The notes: generated by a model from the sequence alone, not told the origin. 64,000 bases of DNA from CAYVHB01 sp964450865 (GCA_964450865.1 CAYVHB010000017.1:1-64000); one strand, 5' to 3'; positions 1 to 8,132 are shown, counted from the stretch's first letter. A program made the numbers and translations.

Positions 1-785
1 ATTTTATCCGGCATGATCCGGAAGCAGGCGCGCAGACAATTGAAAATAGCAGGCGAACGCTGCCTTTTACCGATATCAACCAGCAGCAGAAGAACCTGCT
101 CCAGCGGCCCGCTGATGGACTGATGGCTGGCCAGGGCTGTATTCAGCTTATCCAGAATCAGTGGCAAAACGGGAGGTCCAACCCGGATGAAATAGGTTCT
201 GACGGCCGACTCAATCAGTTCATCAATTGCTTCAGTGGCGCAGAATTTTTCCAGGATGCCTTCGTGTAACCGGGGATCAGCCTGGGTGGCCAGCCATTCC
301 AGACCACGGCTGATGGCGACAGCCTGAAATTCAAATTCAGCTGAAGCAAGACCCGTGTCAGACAGGTCAGGCTGTTTTCCGGAATCTGGTTCCGTCCATT
401 GCTGCACGGCAGACCAGGGTGCATCGAGGACGGCCCGGGACAGCTCGGCAATGGCAGCCGGGCCGGCTGCCAGCAACTGCCGGCTGACAAAAGCTGGCAC
501 ATCATGATCACAGATCCGGGCTGCGGTCAAAAACAGGGCCGTGGCTGCTTCCGGATCGACAAATGTAGCCAGAATTGTCCGCGGGCTGGTGCTCTGGCCG
601 CTCAGCAGGATGATCTCATCCAGCCAGCTGGCCGCTTCCGCCTGGATTTGCGTCTCAACTTCCTGCAGGAAGGAGATCTCCTGATCTTCCTGCAGATCGT
701 CCGATTCACTGACCAGGCGCTCATAAATTGCGGCAACCCGTTCATTATATTGGTTAAACAAATCGACGAGTAATTGTTGTTCCAC
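1..785 (-). CDS. Unrecognised helical protein, 3' end beyond the window
   Basis: An open frame of 261 codons reads leftward from a GTG at 783-785 and leaves the window still open. A Shine-Dalgarno GGGAG (797-801 on the complementary strand) sits 11 nt before the GTG. The product is rich in Leu, Ala, Glu and Gln, with no signal peptide, membrane segment or Cys/His metal motif. The predicted character is almost entirely alpha-helical, with a repeating hydrophobic pattern that would suit an alpha-solenoid (HEAT/TPR-like) scaffold. I do not recognise the family. Downstream genes are outside the window, so context gives no role. The coding call rests on the long open frame, the ribosome-binding site and codon use like that of its neighbours. 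Confidence 0.7.
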   Translation of the reverse strand, partial: MEQQLLVDLFNQYNERVAAIYERLVSESDDLQEDQEISFLQEVETQIQAEAASWLDEIILLSGQSTSPRTILATFVDPEAATALFLTAARICDHDVPAFVSRQLLAAGPAAIAELSRAVLDAPWSAVQQWTEPDSGKQPDLSDTGLASAEFEFQAVAISRGLEWLATQADPRLHEGILEKFCATEAIDELIESAVRTYFIRVGPPVLPLILDKLNTALASHQSISGPLEQVLLLLVDIGKRQRSPAIFNCLRACFRIMPDK

Positions 786-941
786 TTTTCACACCACTCC
801 CGTTGCTTTTTAATGCGATCAGCGGCCTGGGCTGATCAATTCCGATTGCGTCAATTAAGGCAGCAAAGCCTGTCAGTCAGGCTCAGGCTGTCTAGATTAA
901 ACGGTATCATACCCGGCAAAGACTTCAAGATAATGATCAGG

Positions 942-974
942 TAAAAAGAAAAAACCTCCGCGGCGCGGAGGTTT
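942..974 (-). terminator. Rho-independent terminator of the leftward tRNA operon
   Basis: A 10-bp perfect stem (952-961 with 965-974, loop GGC) is followed on the minus strand by a T-rich run complementary to 942-954. It lies just after tRNA-Cys, the last gene of the leftward cluster. Confidence 0.9.
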
Positions 975-975
975 C

Positions 976-1050
<75 letters not shown>

Positions 1051-1089
1051 AAATAATTTGGCCGGTGGCAGAAACCACCACCGGCCATT

Positions 1090-1164
1090 TGGAGCGGGAT
1101 ACGAGATTCGAACTCGCGACTTTTACCTTGGCAAGGTAACACTCTACCGCTGAGTTAATCCCGC
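1090..1164 (-). tRNA. tRNA-Gly (GCC), copy 1
   Basis: Cloverleaf on the minus strand with anticodon GCC, T-loop GTTCGAATC and encoded CCA at 1090-1092. It is identical to the rightward copy at 1615-1689, and the identity extends 6 nt upstream of the mature 5' end. Confidence 0.96.
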
Positions 1165-1168
1165 GAAG

Positions 1169-1244
1169 TGGTGGGTACTACAGGACTTGAACCTGCGACC
1201 CCATGCGTGTGAAGCATGTGCTCTCCCAGCTGAGCTAAGCACCC
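1169..1244 (-). tRNA. tRNA-Val (CAC)
   Basis: Cloverleaf on the minus strand. The anticodon loop reads TTCACAC, giving anticodon CAC; the acceptor pairs with one G-U; CCA is encoded at 1169-1171. Confidence 0.94.
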
Positions 1245-1247
1245 ATT

Positions 1248-1322
1248 TGGTGACCCGTAGGGGAATCGAACCCCTGTCTTCGCCGTGAAAGGGCGATGTC
1301 TTGACCGCTTGACCAACGGGCC
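1248..1322 (-). tRNA. tRNA-Glu (TTC)
   Basis: Cloverleaf on the minus strand with anticodon TTC, T-loop GTTCGATTC, encoded CCA at 1248-1250 and a G-U pair at the second acceptor position. Confidence 0.95.
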
Positions 1323-1325
1323 ATG

Positions 1326-1402
1326 TGGTAGCGGCGGTCGGATTCGAACCAACGACACTTCGGGTATGAACCGAATGCTCTGGCCAACTGAGCTACGCCG
1401 CC
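1326..1402 (-). tRNA. tRNA-Met (CAT), elongator type
   Basis: First gene of the leftward cluster. Anticodon CAT; acceptor GGCGGCG pairs with CGCCGCT, as in Bacillus elongator tRNA-Met. It lacks the unpaired 1-72 position and the GGG/CCC anticodon stem of initiator tRNA. CCA is encoded at 1326-1328. An Ile2 (lysidine) tRNA is less likely, because the body matches elongator Met. Confidence 0.9.
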
Positions 1403-1447
1403 ATATTGTCTGGGTGCCCGCACATGATACTTTTCAGGTGCTCCATG

Positions 1448-1476
1448 ATTTTACCAGCCATCGATCTATCTGTCAA
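1448..1476 (-). promoter_or_regulatory. Sigma-A promoter of the leftward tRNA operon
   Basis: On the minus strand a TTGACA (1476-1471), a 17-nt spacer and TAAAAT (1453-1448). The expected start is about 40 nt before tRNA-Met. Confidence 0.85.
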
Positions 1477-1572
1477 CAACCTTTTCAATTTAATTTGTTG
1501 ATGCAATTACCCGAATTATAATATGCAATTGAGCCAATTATAAAACAGGTTATAAAAAATACGTTTGCAGGG

Positions 1573-1601
1573 TTGACAGCTTCAGGTAAATCTTCTATAA
1601 T
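1573..1601 (+). promoter_or_regulatory. Consensus sigma-A promoter of tRNA-Gly copy 2
   Basis: TTGACA at 1573-1578, a 17-nt spacer and TATAAT at 1596-1601: a perfect consensus. The expected start is about 7 nt before the mature tRNA. Confidence 0.95.
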
Positions 1602-1614
1602 CAACCTGCACTTC

Positions 1615-1689
1615 GCGGGATTAACTCAGCGGTAGAGTGTTACCTTGCCAAGGTAAAAGTCGCGAGTTCGAATCTCGTATCCCGCTCCA
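1615..1689 (+). tRNA. tRNA-Gly (GCC), copy 2
   Basis: Monocistronic rightward copy with its own consensus promoter and terminator. It is identical to the copy at 1090-1164, including encoded CCA (1687-1689). The pair forms an 81-bp perfect inverted repeat (1090-1170 and 1609-1689). Confidence 0.97.
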
Positions 1690-1693
1690 GACT

Positions 1694-1721
1694 GACCGGA
1701 CTGCATGTCCGGTCTTTTTTT
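1694..1721 (+). terminator. Rho-independent terminator after tRNA-Gly
   Basis: A 7-bp GC-rich stem (1694-1700 with 1708-1714) is followed by seven T residues. Confidence 0.93.
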
Positions 1722-1790
1722 GCTTCCGATATGGTTACGCGGTTACCTGTTTGTGCGTTGCTTCCGATATGGTTACGCGGTTACCTGTTT
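1721..1790 (+). repeat. 32-bp direct repeat, two copies, before hprK
   Basis: Positions 1721-1752 and 1759-1790 are identical over 32 bp at a period of 38. A degraded third copy lies near 1825-1846. No coding sense is evident. Confidence 0.9.
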
Positions 1791-1837
1791 ATTCCTGCTT
1801 GTTTCGTTTTGAATCCGGCAAGTCGGCACGCGATTAC

Positions 1838-1867
1838 TTGTTTGTACAGGCTTATTACGTATATAAT
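1838..1867 (+). promoter_or_regulatory. Probable promoter of the hprK operon
   Basis: TTGTTT at 1838-1843, an 18-nt spacer and TATAAT at 1862-1867, about 100 nt before the hprK start. Confidence 0.65.
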
Positions 1868-1965
1868 CTGGTTAGCGGGCTTGCTGCCAGATTTATCAGT
1901 GACCGATTCGGTAGCGCCGGGCCCCGCCGGGTCTGTTTCTCGAATATGCTGATGGAGGATATTGT

Positions 1966-2886
1966 ATGGCGCCTATTTCCCTGCAAAACATCGTGAAGGA
2001 ATTTGAACTTGAAGTTGTGGTCGAGTATGGCAATCTGGAGAATATCCTGATCTCGGTTGCTGATGTGACCCGCCCCGGTTTGCAATTGGCGGGGTATTTT
2101 GATCACTTTGGCCCGGACCGGATCCAGGTTCTGGGTAATATGGAGACAGCATATCTGGAGCGGCTCGAGAGCCAGGAAAGACTGGCCCGGATCGACGCCC
2201 TGTTTGCCAGGGGGATCCCCTGCCTGGTCCTGACCCGTAATCACGTTACTTTTTCTGAACTGATGGAGTGTTCGCGCAAATACTCGATTCCGATCCTGCG
2301 CACGGACGAAATCACAGCTTCCTTCATTAGCGCATTGGTCAAATATCTCAATGTTGAACTGGCCCCGCGCATGTCGCTGCATGGCGTCCTGATCGAAGTC
2401 TATGGTGAGGGCATTCTGATACTCGGCGAAAGCGGTGTTGGCAAGTCCGAGACTGCTCTGGAAGTCGTTAAACGCGGTCACCGGCTGATTGCCGACGATC
2501 TGGTCGAGGTTCGCCGGGTTTCGGATACAACCCTGCTGGGCCGGGCTCCGGAGATTATCCGGCACCTGATCGAAATCCGCGGCATCGGCATTCTTGATGT
2601 TAAGGAATTATACGGTGTTTCATCGGTTAAAATGCAGGAAAGCATCGATTTTGTCATCAACCTTGAGCTCTGGGATGAGAAGAAGACTTATGAACGCCTC
2701 GGCATCAATGAAGAAACGACGGAAGTCCTGGGCATCGATGTGCCATCGATCACGATCCCGGTTCGCCCGGGCCGCAACCTGGCGATCATAGTTGAAGTCG
2801 CAGCCATTAATTTCCGGCAGAAAAAGATGGGGTATAATGCCGCCAAAGCCCTGACTGAACGCGTATTTGGTGTCAGTACTCTTTAA
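1966..2886 (+). CDS. hprK: HPr kinase/phosphorylase
   Basis: Bifunctional cytoplasmic enzyme that phosphorylates and dephosphorylates Ser46 of HPr (and of Crh where present), the central switch of carbon catabolite repression in Gram-positive bacteria. At 306 residues it has the usual length. The N-terminal domain covers about 1-130. A Walker A loop, GESGVGKS, lies at residues 154-161, and the family signature LIEIRGIGILDVKELYG follows at about 201-217. The start is the ATG at 1966, preceded by GGAGG at 1954-1958. It heads a same-strand cluster with murB, rapZ and whiA, the standard Bacillota arrangement. Its targets are in this window: HPr at 37371-37622 and a Crh-like protein at 57551-57811, both with Ser46. 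Confidence 0.97.
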   Translation: MAPISLQNIVKEFELEVVVEYGNLENILISVADVTRPGLQLAGYFDHFGPDRIQVLGNMETAYLERLESQERLARIDALFARGIPCLVLTRNHVTFSELMECSRKYSIPILRTDEITASFISALVKYLNVELAPRMSLHGVLIEVYGEGILILGESGVGKSETALEVVKRGHRLIADDLVEVRRVSDTTLLGRAPEIIRHLIEIRGIGILDVKELYGVSSVKMQESIDFVINLELWDEKKTYERLGINEETTEVLGIDVPSITIPVRPGRNLAIIVEVAAINFRQKKMGYNAAKALTERVFGVSTL

Positions 2887-2970
2887 GCGTCACACACCCT
2901 GCAGACCGGGTATCCTGTTAGCCGCAGGTGTGCGGATGACTGGCAGGGGCATAAACTTCTGGAGATATAC

Positions 2971-3888
2971 ATGTCATTTGTTGACCAGCTCTATCAGATC
3001 ATTCCCGAAGCCAGTGGCCGGGTTCGTCTTGATGAACCAATGGACGGACACACCACCTTCCAGGTTGGTGGACCAGCGGATTTTTTCATCGAACCTGAAT
3101 CAGAAACCGAGATTATCCGGATCCTGCATCTGGTTGCCGGCTATCATCTTCCCTTGACCTTGCTGGGTAACGGTTCCAATGTTGTTGTATCCGACCGGGG
3201 GATCCGTGGCGCTGTGCTGTGCATCGGTTCAACATATGCCCGGATTGACTTGCAGGATTCCGTAATCCGTGTACAGGCCGGGGCCCAGCTGGCCAGCGTT
3301 GCCGCGTTTGCTGCCCGCCAGGGCCTGTGCGGGATGGAGTTCGCTTCGGGAATTCCGGGAACTGTTGGCGGCGCGGTCATGATGAATGCCGGCGCCTATG
3401 ACCATTGCATGGCCGAAATTGTGCGCCAGACCCGCTATATTGATCAATATGGCTGTGTTCAGGAGGTTTTCGCCGACCAGCATGATTTCGCTTATCGCAA
3501 GAGCTGTTTCACCGGTCGCCATGATATCATCCTCGAAACGAAGCTGGTCCTGCGCCGTGATGATCCGGCCCTGATCTGGGAACGAATGACAGACCTGGCC
3601 CGGAGGCGCCGTGCCTCCCAGCCTCTTGAATACCCCAGTGCCGGCAGCGCTTTCAAGCGGCCAGCGGGATACTACGCGGGCAAGCTGATCGCTGATTGCG
3701 GGCTCAAGGGTTGTCGGATCGGTGGCGCAGAAGTTTCTGCCAAACATGCCGGCTTCGTCATCAACATAGGGGGTGCGACGGCCGATGACATCCTCCGCCT
3801 GTTCCGTCATGTGCAGACCGTCGTAGCTGAACAGGCCGGGGTTCATCTTGAGCCGGAGGTCCGCTTCATCGGCGACTGGTCCGCCTGA
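2971..3888 (+). CDS. murB: UDP-N-acetylmuramate dehydrogenase
   Basis: Reduces UDP-GlcNAc-enolpyruvate to UDP-MurNAc with NADPH in peptidoglycan precursor synthesis; FAD-dependent and cytoplasmic. The FAD-binding segment contains TLLGNGSNVVV at about residues 63-73 and GIPGTVGGAVMMNAGAY further on. The substrate/proton-donor region reads YPSAGSAFKRP, and the C-terminal Glu lies in LEPEVRFIG, as in type II MurB (about 300 residues, no extra type I loop). The start ATG at 2971 follows a weak GGAG. It lies 84 nt after hprK and 15 nt before rapZ, so the three genes are probably one transcript. Confidence 0.97.
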   Translation: MSFVDQLYQIIPEASGRVRLDEPMDGHTTFQVGGPADFFIEPESETEIIRILHLVAGYHLPLTLLGNGSNVVVSDRGIRGAVLCIGSTYARIDLQDSVIRVQAGAQLASVAAFAARQGLCGMEFASGIPGTVGGAVMMNAGAYDHCMAEIVRQTRYIDQYGCVQEVFADQHDFAYRKSCFTGRHDIILETKLVLRRDDPALIWERMTDLARRRRASQPLEYPSAGSAFKRPAGYYAGKLIADCGLKGCRIGGAEVSAKHAGFVINIGGATADDILRLFRHVQTVVAEQAGVHLEPEVRFIGDWSA

Positions 3889-3903
3889 AACGAGGTTATC
3901 GGA

Positions 3904-4920
3904 ATGGAAATCATTATTCTCACCGGCATGTCCGGCGCTGGCAAGAGCCTGGCAGCTGACTATCTGGAAGACATGGGCTTTTTCTGTATTGATAACCTGC
4001 CACCGCGGATGGTGCCGGATTTTGTCCGGGTCTACACCAATAATCAATGGCAGGGGTCAGGCCAGCCGGACTTGTCGAAACCGGCCGCCGAGACTGCGCC
4101 AGCCGCTGGCGCGCCAGCTGCCGGCCTGCAAGGAATTACCGGGGATGATCTGTCCTCTGAACTGGCAGAACCGGACCTGGATACGACCGGCCGCCTGGCC
4201 TTTGTGATCGATGTCCGCAGTTCGGATTTGTTCGAAGGGATTTTTCCGGCACTGGAAAAGATCACCCAGATGGGCTATACCTATCGCATTATTTACCTGG
4301 AGGCCACCGATGCCGTGCTGGTCAGCCGCTACAAGCAGAGCCGGCGCAATCACCCCCTGGCCCGCGGCCGCAGCCTGGCCCAGGCCATTGCCATTGAGAG
4401 AGTCCGGCTGGCACCGCTCAAGGAGCTGGCCTCTGATGTCATTGAAACCTCGAATCTGGCTGCTTTTGATTTGCGCAATATTCTCTATGCCATGCTGTCA
4501 CATACGGACCGGGATGAACGCATGACAATCCTGATCCAGTCCTTTGGCTTCAAATATGGTATTCCGGTGGATTGTGACTGCATCATGGACGTGCGCTTTA
4601 TCCCCAATCCATTCTATGTAGCTGAATTAAAGGATCTGTCCGGCCTGGATGAACCGGTCCGGCAGTACGTCTTCAGTTTTCCGGAGACCCATGCTTTTCT
4701 GGATCTGCAGGCCCAGCTGCTGGCCTATACAATTCCCTACTACATTCGTGAGGGCAAAGTCCGGCTGACGATTGGCGTCGGCTGTACCGGCGGTCGCCAT
4801 CGCTCGGTGGCTCTGGCTGAAGCATTGGCCAGCCGCCTGCTTGACAACCAGCTGCGGATCATTGTTGATCATCGTGACCTGGAGAAGGACCCGCGCCGCA
4901 ATCGGCCGCGCCGAACCTGA
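3904..4920 (+). CDS. rapZ: RapZ/YvcJ family nucleotide-binding protein with a low-complexity insertion
   Basis: P-loop NTPase of the RapZ/YvcJ family. RapZ controls GlmS through small RNAs in enterobacteria, while the Bacillus orthologue YvcJ affects competence. Walker A is GMSGAGKS at residues 8-15, followed by the family sequence DMGFFCIDNLPP. The C-terminal domain has the hallmark GCTGGRHRSVALAE. The protein is 338 residues against a usual 285-295. The excess is an Ala/Pro-rich stretch at about residues 46-96, between the P-loop segment and the second strand (FVIDVRSS). The frame is open throughout, so the insertion is real sequence rather than a frameshift. Both conserved halves match the family. 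The exact physiological role in Clostridia is not known. Confidence 0.93.
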   Translation: MEIIILTGMSGAGKSLAADYLEDMGFFCIDNLPPRMVPDFVRVYTNNQWQGSGQPDLSKPAAETAPAAGAPAAGLQGITGDDLSSELAEPDLDTTGRLAFVIDVRSSDLFEGIFPALEKITQMGYTYRIIYLEATDAVLVSRYKQSRRNHPLARGRSLAQAIAIERVRLAPLKELASDVIETSNLAAFDLRNILYAMLSHTDRDERMTILIQSFGFKYGIPVDCDCIMDVRFIPNPFYVAELKDLSGLDEPVRQYVFSFPETHAFLDLQAQLLAYTIPYYIREGKVRLTIGVGCTGGRHRSVALAEALASRLLDNQLRIIVDHRDLEKDPRRNRPRRT

Positions 4921-4953
4921 GCCAGGTTCATGCATCCAATGGAGACTTTGCCG

Positions 4954-5910
4954 ATGGGTGAAACATCAAATCTGACCTATGCGCGTAAAGTTAAAGATGA
5001 ACTCGTTGAAACACCGCAGCGACAGGCTCACTGCCTGGCTATTGAGCTCGGGGCGGCGCTGCTGAGTGCCGGCCGCTTTCGTCCGGACGTGATTGCCCTG
5101 TCGACAGCCCATGCCGGCTTTGCCGATTTGCTGGGCCGCCAGTTCGCCGCGTGCTATGCGATCCAGCCAGTTGTGCAGATTGGTCGGGAAATCATCACAG
5201 TCGCTGTCCGGGATATGCCAGATATCCGGTGGATTCTGCAAGATCTGGCTGTGACTTACGGTTTTGACCCGGAAACAGGCAGCTTTAAACCGCCTGCCCG
5301 CTTGCCGGCCTGCTGCCGCCAGGCGGCCTTGCGGGCGTTTTTCCTGGCCTGTGGATCGCTAAGCGACCCTTGCCATGCCTATCACCTCGAGTTTTCAGTC
5401 CGGCGACCTGACGCAGCCACCTGGCTGATGGCCTTGCTGGCCTCTGCCGGGATCCTGGCCGGCAGCCTGGAGCGGCATGGCCATGCTGTGGTTTATTGCA
5501 AGGATGGGCAGATGGTTTCGGACTTCCTGCTGCAAAGCGGCGCGCATCAGTCCATGCTGGCCTTCGAAACCCTGCGGGTGGAGAAGGAGATGCGCAACAG
5601 CGTCAATCGGGTTGTCAATTGTGACAGCGCCAATACCCAGCGCCTGGCCAACGCATCCGCCCGTCAGCTGGAACTGTTCGAAGAACTGGCAGACGCGGGG
5701 CTGGTCGGCCAGTTGCCGGAGGTTCTGGTCCTGGCCTTGCAGGCCCGTCTGGAGCATCCGGACCTGTCCTTGAAGGAACTGGGCGAAAGCATGGATCCCC
5801 CGCTGGGTAAATCCGGTATGAATCACCGCTTGCAAAAACTGGAGATCATGGCAGCGGAACTGCTTGCCAGGTACCGCCCGCCATCCGGGCCGAACCGTCA
5901 ATCAACCTGA
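4954..5910 (+). CDS. whiA: DNA-binding protein WhiA
   Basis: WhiA proteins combine a LAGLIDADG-like N-terminal domain with a C-terminal helix-turn-helix. They act in sporulation in Streptomyces, and in division and nucleoid functions in Bacillus. Family signatures are NSVNRVVNCDSANTQR and, at the C-terminus, SLKELGESMDPPLGKSGMNH. I chose the ATG at 4954 (318 residues) because GGAG at 4941-4944 is 9 nt upstream and the protein then begins near the family's usual TxxVKxEL segment. An in-frame ATG at 4930 is possible. It follows rapZ by about 30 nt. The yvcK gene that usually separates rapZ from whiA is absent here. Confidence 0.94.
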   Translation: MGETSNLTYARKVKDELVETPQRQAHCLAIELGAALLSAGRFRPDVIALSTAHAGFADLLGRQFAACYAIQPVVQIGREIITVAVRDMPDIRWILQDLAVTYGFDPETGSFKPPARLPACCRQAALRAFFLACGSLSDPCHAYHLEFSVRRPDAATWLMALLASAGILAGSLERHGHAVVYCKDGQMVSDFLLQSGAHQSMLAFETLRVEKEMRNSVNRVVNCDSANTQRLANASARQLELFEELADAGLVGQLPEVLVLALQARLEHPDLSLKELGESMDPPLGKSGMNHRLQKLEIMAAELLARYRPPSGPNRQST

Positions 5911-5920
5911 CAAGATCACC

Positions 5921-5962
5921 AGGATCATCAGGAAAGGATCATCAGGAAAGGATCATCAGGAA
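5921..5962 (+). repeat. 14-bp tandem repeat, three exact units
   Basis: The unit AGGATCATCAGGAA occurs three times back to back between whiA and trmL. The last unit supplies the AGGA ribosome-binding site of trmL, so each duplicated unit adds a potential Shine-Dalgarno sequence. Confidence 0.95.
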
Positions 5963-5964
5963 AT

Positions 5965-6456
5965 ATGCCCGTGGATATCATTCTGGTCGAGCCGGAGATC
6001 CCGCAGAATACCGGTAATATTGCCCGTACTTGTGTTGCAACCGGCTCACGTCTGCACCTTGTTGAGCCGCTTGGCTTCTCGATCAGCGACCGTTATCTGA
6101 AGCGGGCTGGCCTGGACTACTGGTTTGACCTCGACTTGACGATCTGGCCGGATATTGAAAGCGCCTTGCGCAGTCTGGCTGGCCGTTCAATCTACTACGC
6201 GACGACCAAGGCCGCGACCGCTTATTCAGCGATCACCTTTCCCGATTCACCAGTTCTTGTTTTTGGCAAGGAGACCAAAGGATTGCCGGAAGAGATGCTG
6301 CTGGCCCATCCGGAGCGCTGCCTGCGGATTCCCATGCTCCCGGGGCGTCGTTCCCTGAATCTGGCCAATGCGGTCGCGATCATGGCGTATGAGGTTTTAC
6401 GTCAGCAGGGCTTTCCCGGTTTTGATTGTCAGAGCCATTGCCTGGATATCCGCTGA
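5965..6456 (+). CDS. trmL: tRNA (cytidine(34)-2'-O)-methyltransferase
   Basis: SPOUT-family methyltransferase of the TrmL/YibK/CspR group, which 2'-O-methylates the wobble base of tRNA-Leu isoacceptors using S-adenosylmethionine. The 163-residue size is typical. Motifs are EPEIPQNTGNIARTC near the N-terminus, VLVFGKETKGLPEEML in the middle and IPMLPGRRSLNLANAVAIM at the knotted SAM-binding end. The ATG at 5965 follows AGGAA from the last tandem-repeat unit. It probably continues the hprK-whiA transcript. Confidence 0.95.
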   Translation: MPVDIILVEPEIPQNTGNIARTCVATGSRLHLVEPLGFSISDRYLKRAGLDYWFDLDLTIWPDIESALRSLAGRSIYYATTKAATAYSAITFPDSPVLVFGKETKGLPEEMLLAHPERCLRIPMLPGRRSLNLANAVAIMAYEVLRQQGFPGFDCQSHCLDIR

Positions 6457-6474
6457 TCCGGATCCATCATCTTT

Positions 6475-6530
6475 CCTGCAGATCAGGATCCTGCTGATCT
6501 GCAAACCCATCCATCCTGCGGATCAGGATC
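6475..6530 (+). repeat. Inverted and direct repeats in the trmL-peptidase spacer
   Basis: A 16-bp element at 6475-6490 recurs at 6515-6530 with one mismatch. The first copy also forms a 10-bp inverted repeat (6477-6486 with 6494-6503). There is no T-run, so a terminator is uncertain. Confidence 0.7.
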
Positions 6531-6600
6531 TTCATTCATTTCGCTCTGTAGCCAGGCTTTCGATGCGCTTTAAATTCAACATGAAAAAGGAGCAGATCAG

Positions 6601-7949
6601 ATGCTGCAGGAAAAGACAATCGTCGACTTGTTTTGCCAATTGGCGGCGCAGAATGCACCATCACGCCAGGAACNNNNNNNNNNNNNNNNNNNNNNNNNNN
6701 NNNNNNNNNNNNNNNNNNNNNNNNNNNNNNNNNNNNNNNNNNNNNNNNNNNNNNNNNNNNNNNNNNNNNNNNNATCGTCGACTTGTTTTGCCAATTGGCG
6801 GCGCAGAATGCACCATCACGCCAGGAACGGGCTGTGGCTGATTTAGTCTGCCAATATCTGGCCGGACTGGGACTGGCTGTGTCCGAAGATGATGCGGCGT
6901 CAGCGATAGGCGGCAATTGCGGCAATTTAATATGTCGCGTCCCGGCCAGTCCGGGTCAGGATGCAGCAACTGGCGAAAATGTGGCGGATGCCGGTATCTC
7001 CCGGTCCGCCAGCCTGGCAGGCCAGCTGCCACCCTTGCTGTTCAGCACCCATCTGGACACGGTGATGCCCTGTGCCGATAAGAAAATCATGATTTCAGAT
7101 GATCGGATCATTTATACTGATGGCCAGACTATACTGGGTGCCGACGACCTGGCGGGTGTCACCGCTATTCTGGCAGCGGTGGCCCATATTCAGCACAATC
7201 ACCTGCCGCATGGCCGCCTGGAGCTGCTTTTTTCCGTTGCGGAGGAACAACACCTGCTGGGTATCCAGCACCTGGCGGCCGGCGCGCTGGCTGCCAGGCA
7301 GGGCTATGTGCTGGATACCAGCGGCGCACCCGGACTGGCAGTAATCCAGGCACCCGGACATATTCACTTCGACGTGACGATTACAGGCAGGTCGGCTCAT
7401 GCGGGGATTGCCCCGGAAACCGGGCTCAGCGCTATTACCGTGGCCGCCCAGGCTATTGCCGCCATGCGGCTGGGCCGGGTTAATCCACGGACAACAGCCA
7501 ATATCGGCCTGATTGAGGGCGGTGGCGAAACCAATATTGTTGCCCGGACCTGTCGTCTGACTGCCGAATGCCGTTCGTTGAACCTGCAGGAATTGCAGGC
7601 CCAGGCTGCCCATATGCGGGCCTGTCTGCAGCAGGCCGCTGATACAGCCGGTGCCCGGGTTGAAGTCAAGGAAAAGGTCTCGTATTATCCCTATGAAGTG
7701 GCAGCGGATGCCCCGGTCGTCCGCCGCTTCCTGGCTGCCTGCCAGCGCCTGCAGATTCCGGCAAACCTGATTCAGACTGGCGGTGGCAGTGACCTGAATA
7801 TTCTGGCCCAGGCGGATTTGCAAGGTGTTGTCCTTTCGACCGGTATGCAGAACGTCCATTCCGGCCAGGAACATCTGGCGATCGATGACTTGTTCAACCT
7901 GACCCGCCTGGTCATTGAGCTGATGACCGACCTGGGCGACTATGCCTGA
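6601..7949 (+). CDS. M20 family peptidase (PepT-like), interrupted by a false assembly gap
   Basis: Zinc-dependent M20 exopeptidase similar to tripeptidase PepT and Bacillus YqjE. Active-site motifs are FSTHLDTVMP (His-x-Asp ligand pair), GADDLAGVTAIL (bridging Asp) and the catalytic Glu in VAEEQHLLG. The dimerisation-domain sequences are GRSAHAGIAPETG and GGGETNIVA. A 100-N gap (6674-6773) falls after residue 24. The 55 bp before the gap (6619-6673) are repeated exactly after it (6774-6828). Collapsing the overlap gives one continuous frame, 6601-6673 joined to 6829-7949, of 397 residues, which is a normal family length. The ATG at 6601 follows AAGGAGCAG. No signal peptide, so cytoplasmic. 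Confidence 0.92.
6674..6773. other. Assembly gap (100 N), spurious
   Basis: Scaffolding gap with a perfect 55-bp overlap of its flanks (6619-6673 and 6774-6828). No sequence is missing; the scaffold is 155 bp too long here. Confidence 0.95.
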
Positions 7950-8052
7950 TCTGAACAGGCCCGCTTACCTGGGCCCCAGGATGCAAATGCGTGTTAATTC
8001 TATGTAAAATGTGCAAAACATTATATTTACAATAGGATCGAGCCCCTAACGA

Positions 8053-8061
8053 TGATATAAT
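8053..8061 (+). promoter_or_regulatory. Extended -10 promoter before the phosphate permease
   Basis: TGATATAAT (8053-8061) is an extended -10 element with a consensus hexamer, in the 183-nt spacer before the permease. No good -35 is seen at the right distance. Confidence 0.55.
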
Positions 8062-8132
8062 ACTTGACGCATGGTTTTTACCCCATGTTCGAACTGTCAA
8101 GATACATCTACCTTGAGAAGTGAGGTACCCCG

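Noticed and set aside
1855..2565. Leftward open frame (236 codons)
   Set aside because: Antisense to the hprK 5' half and promoter region.
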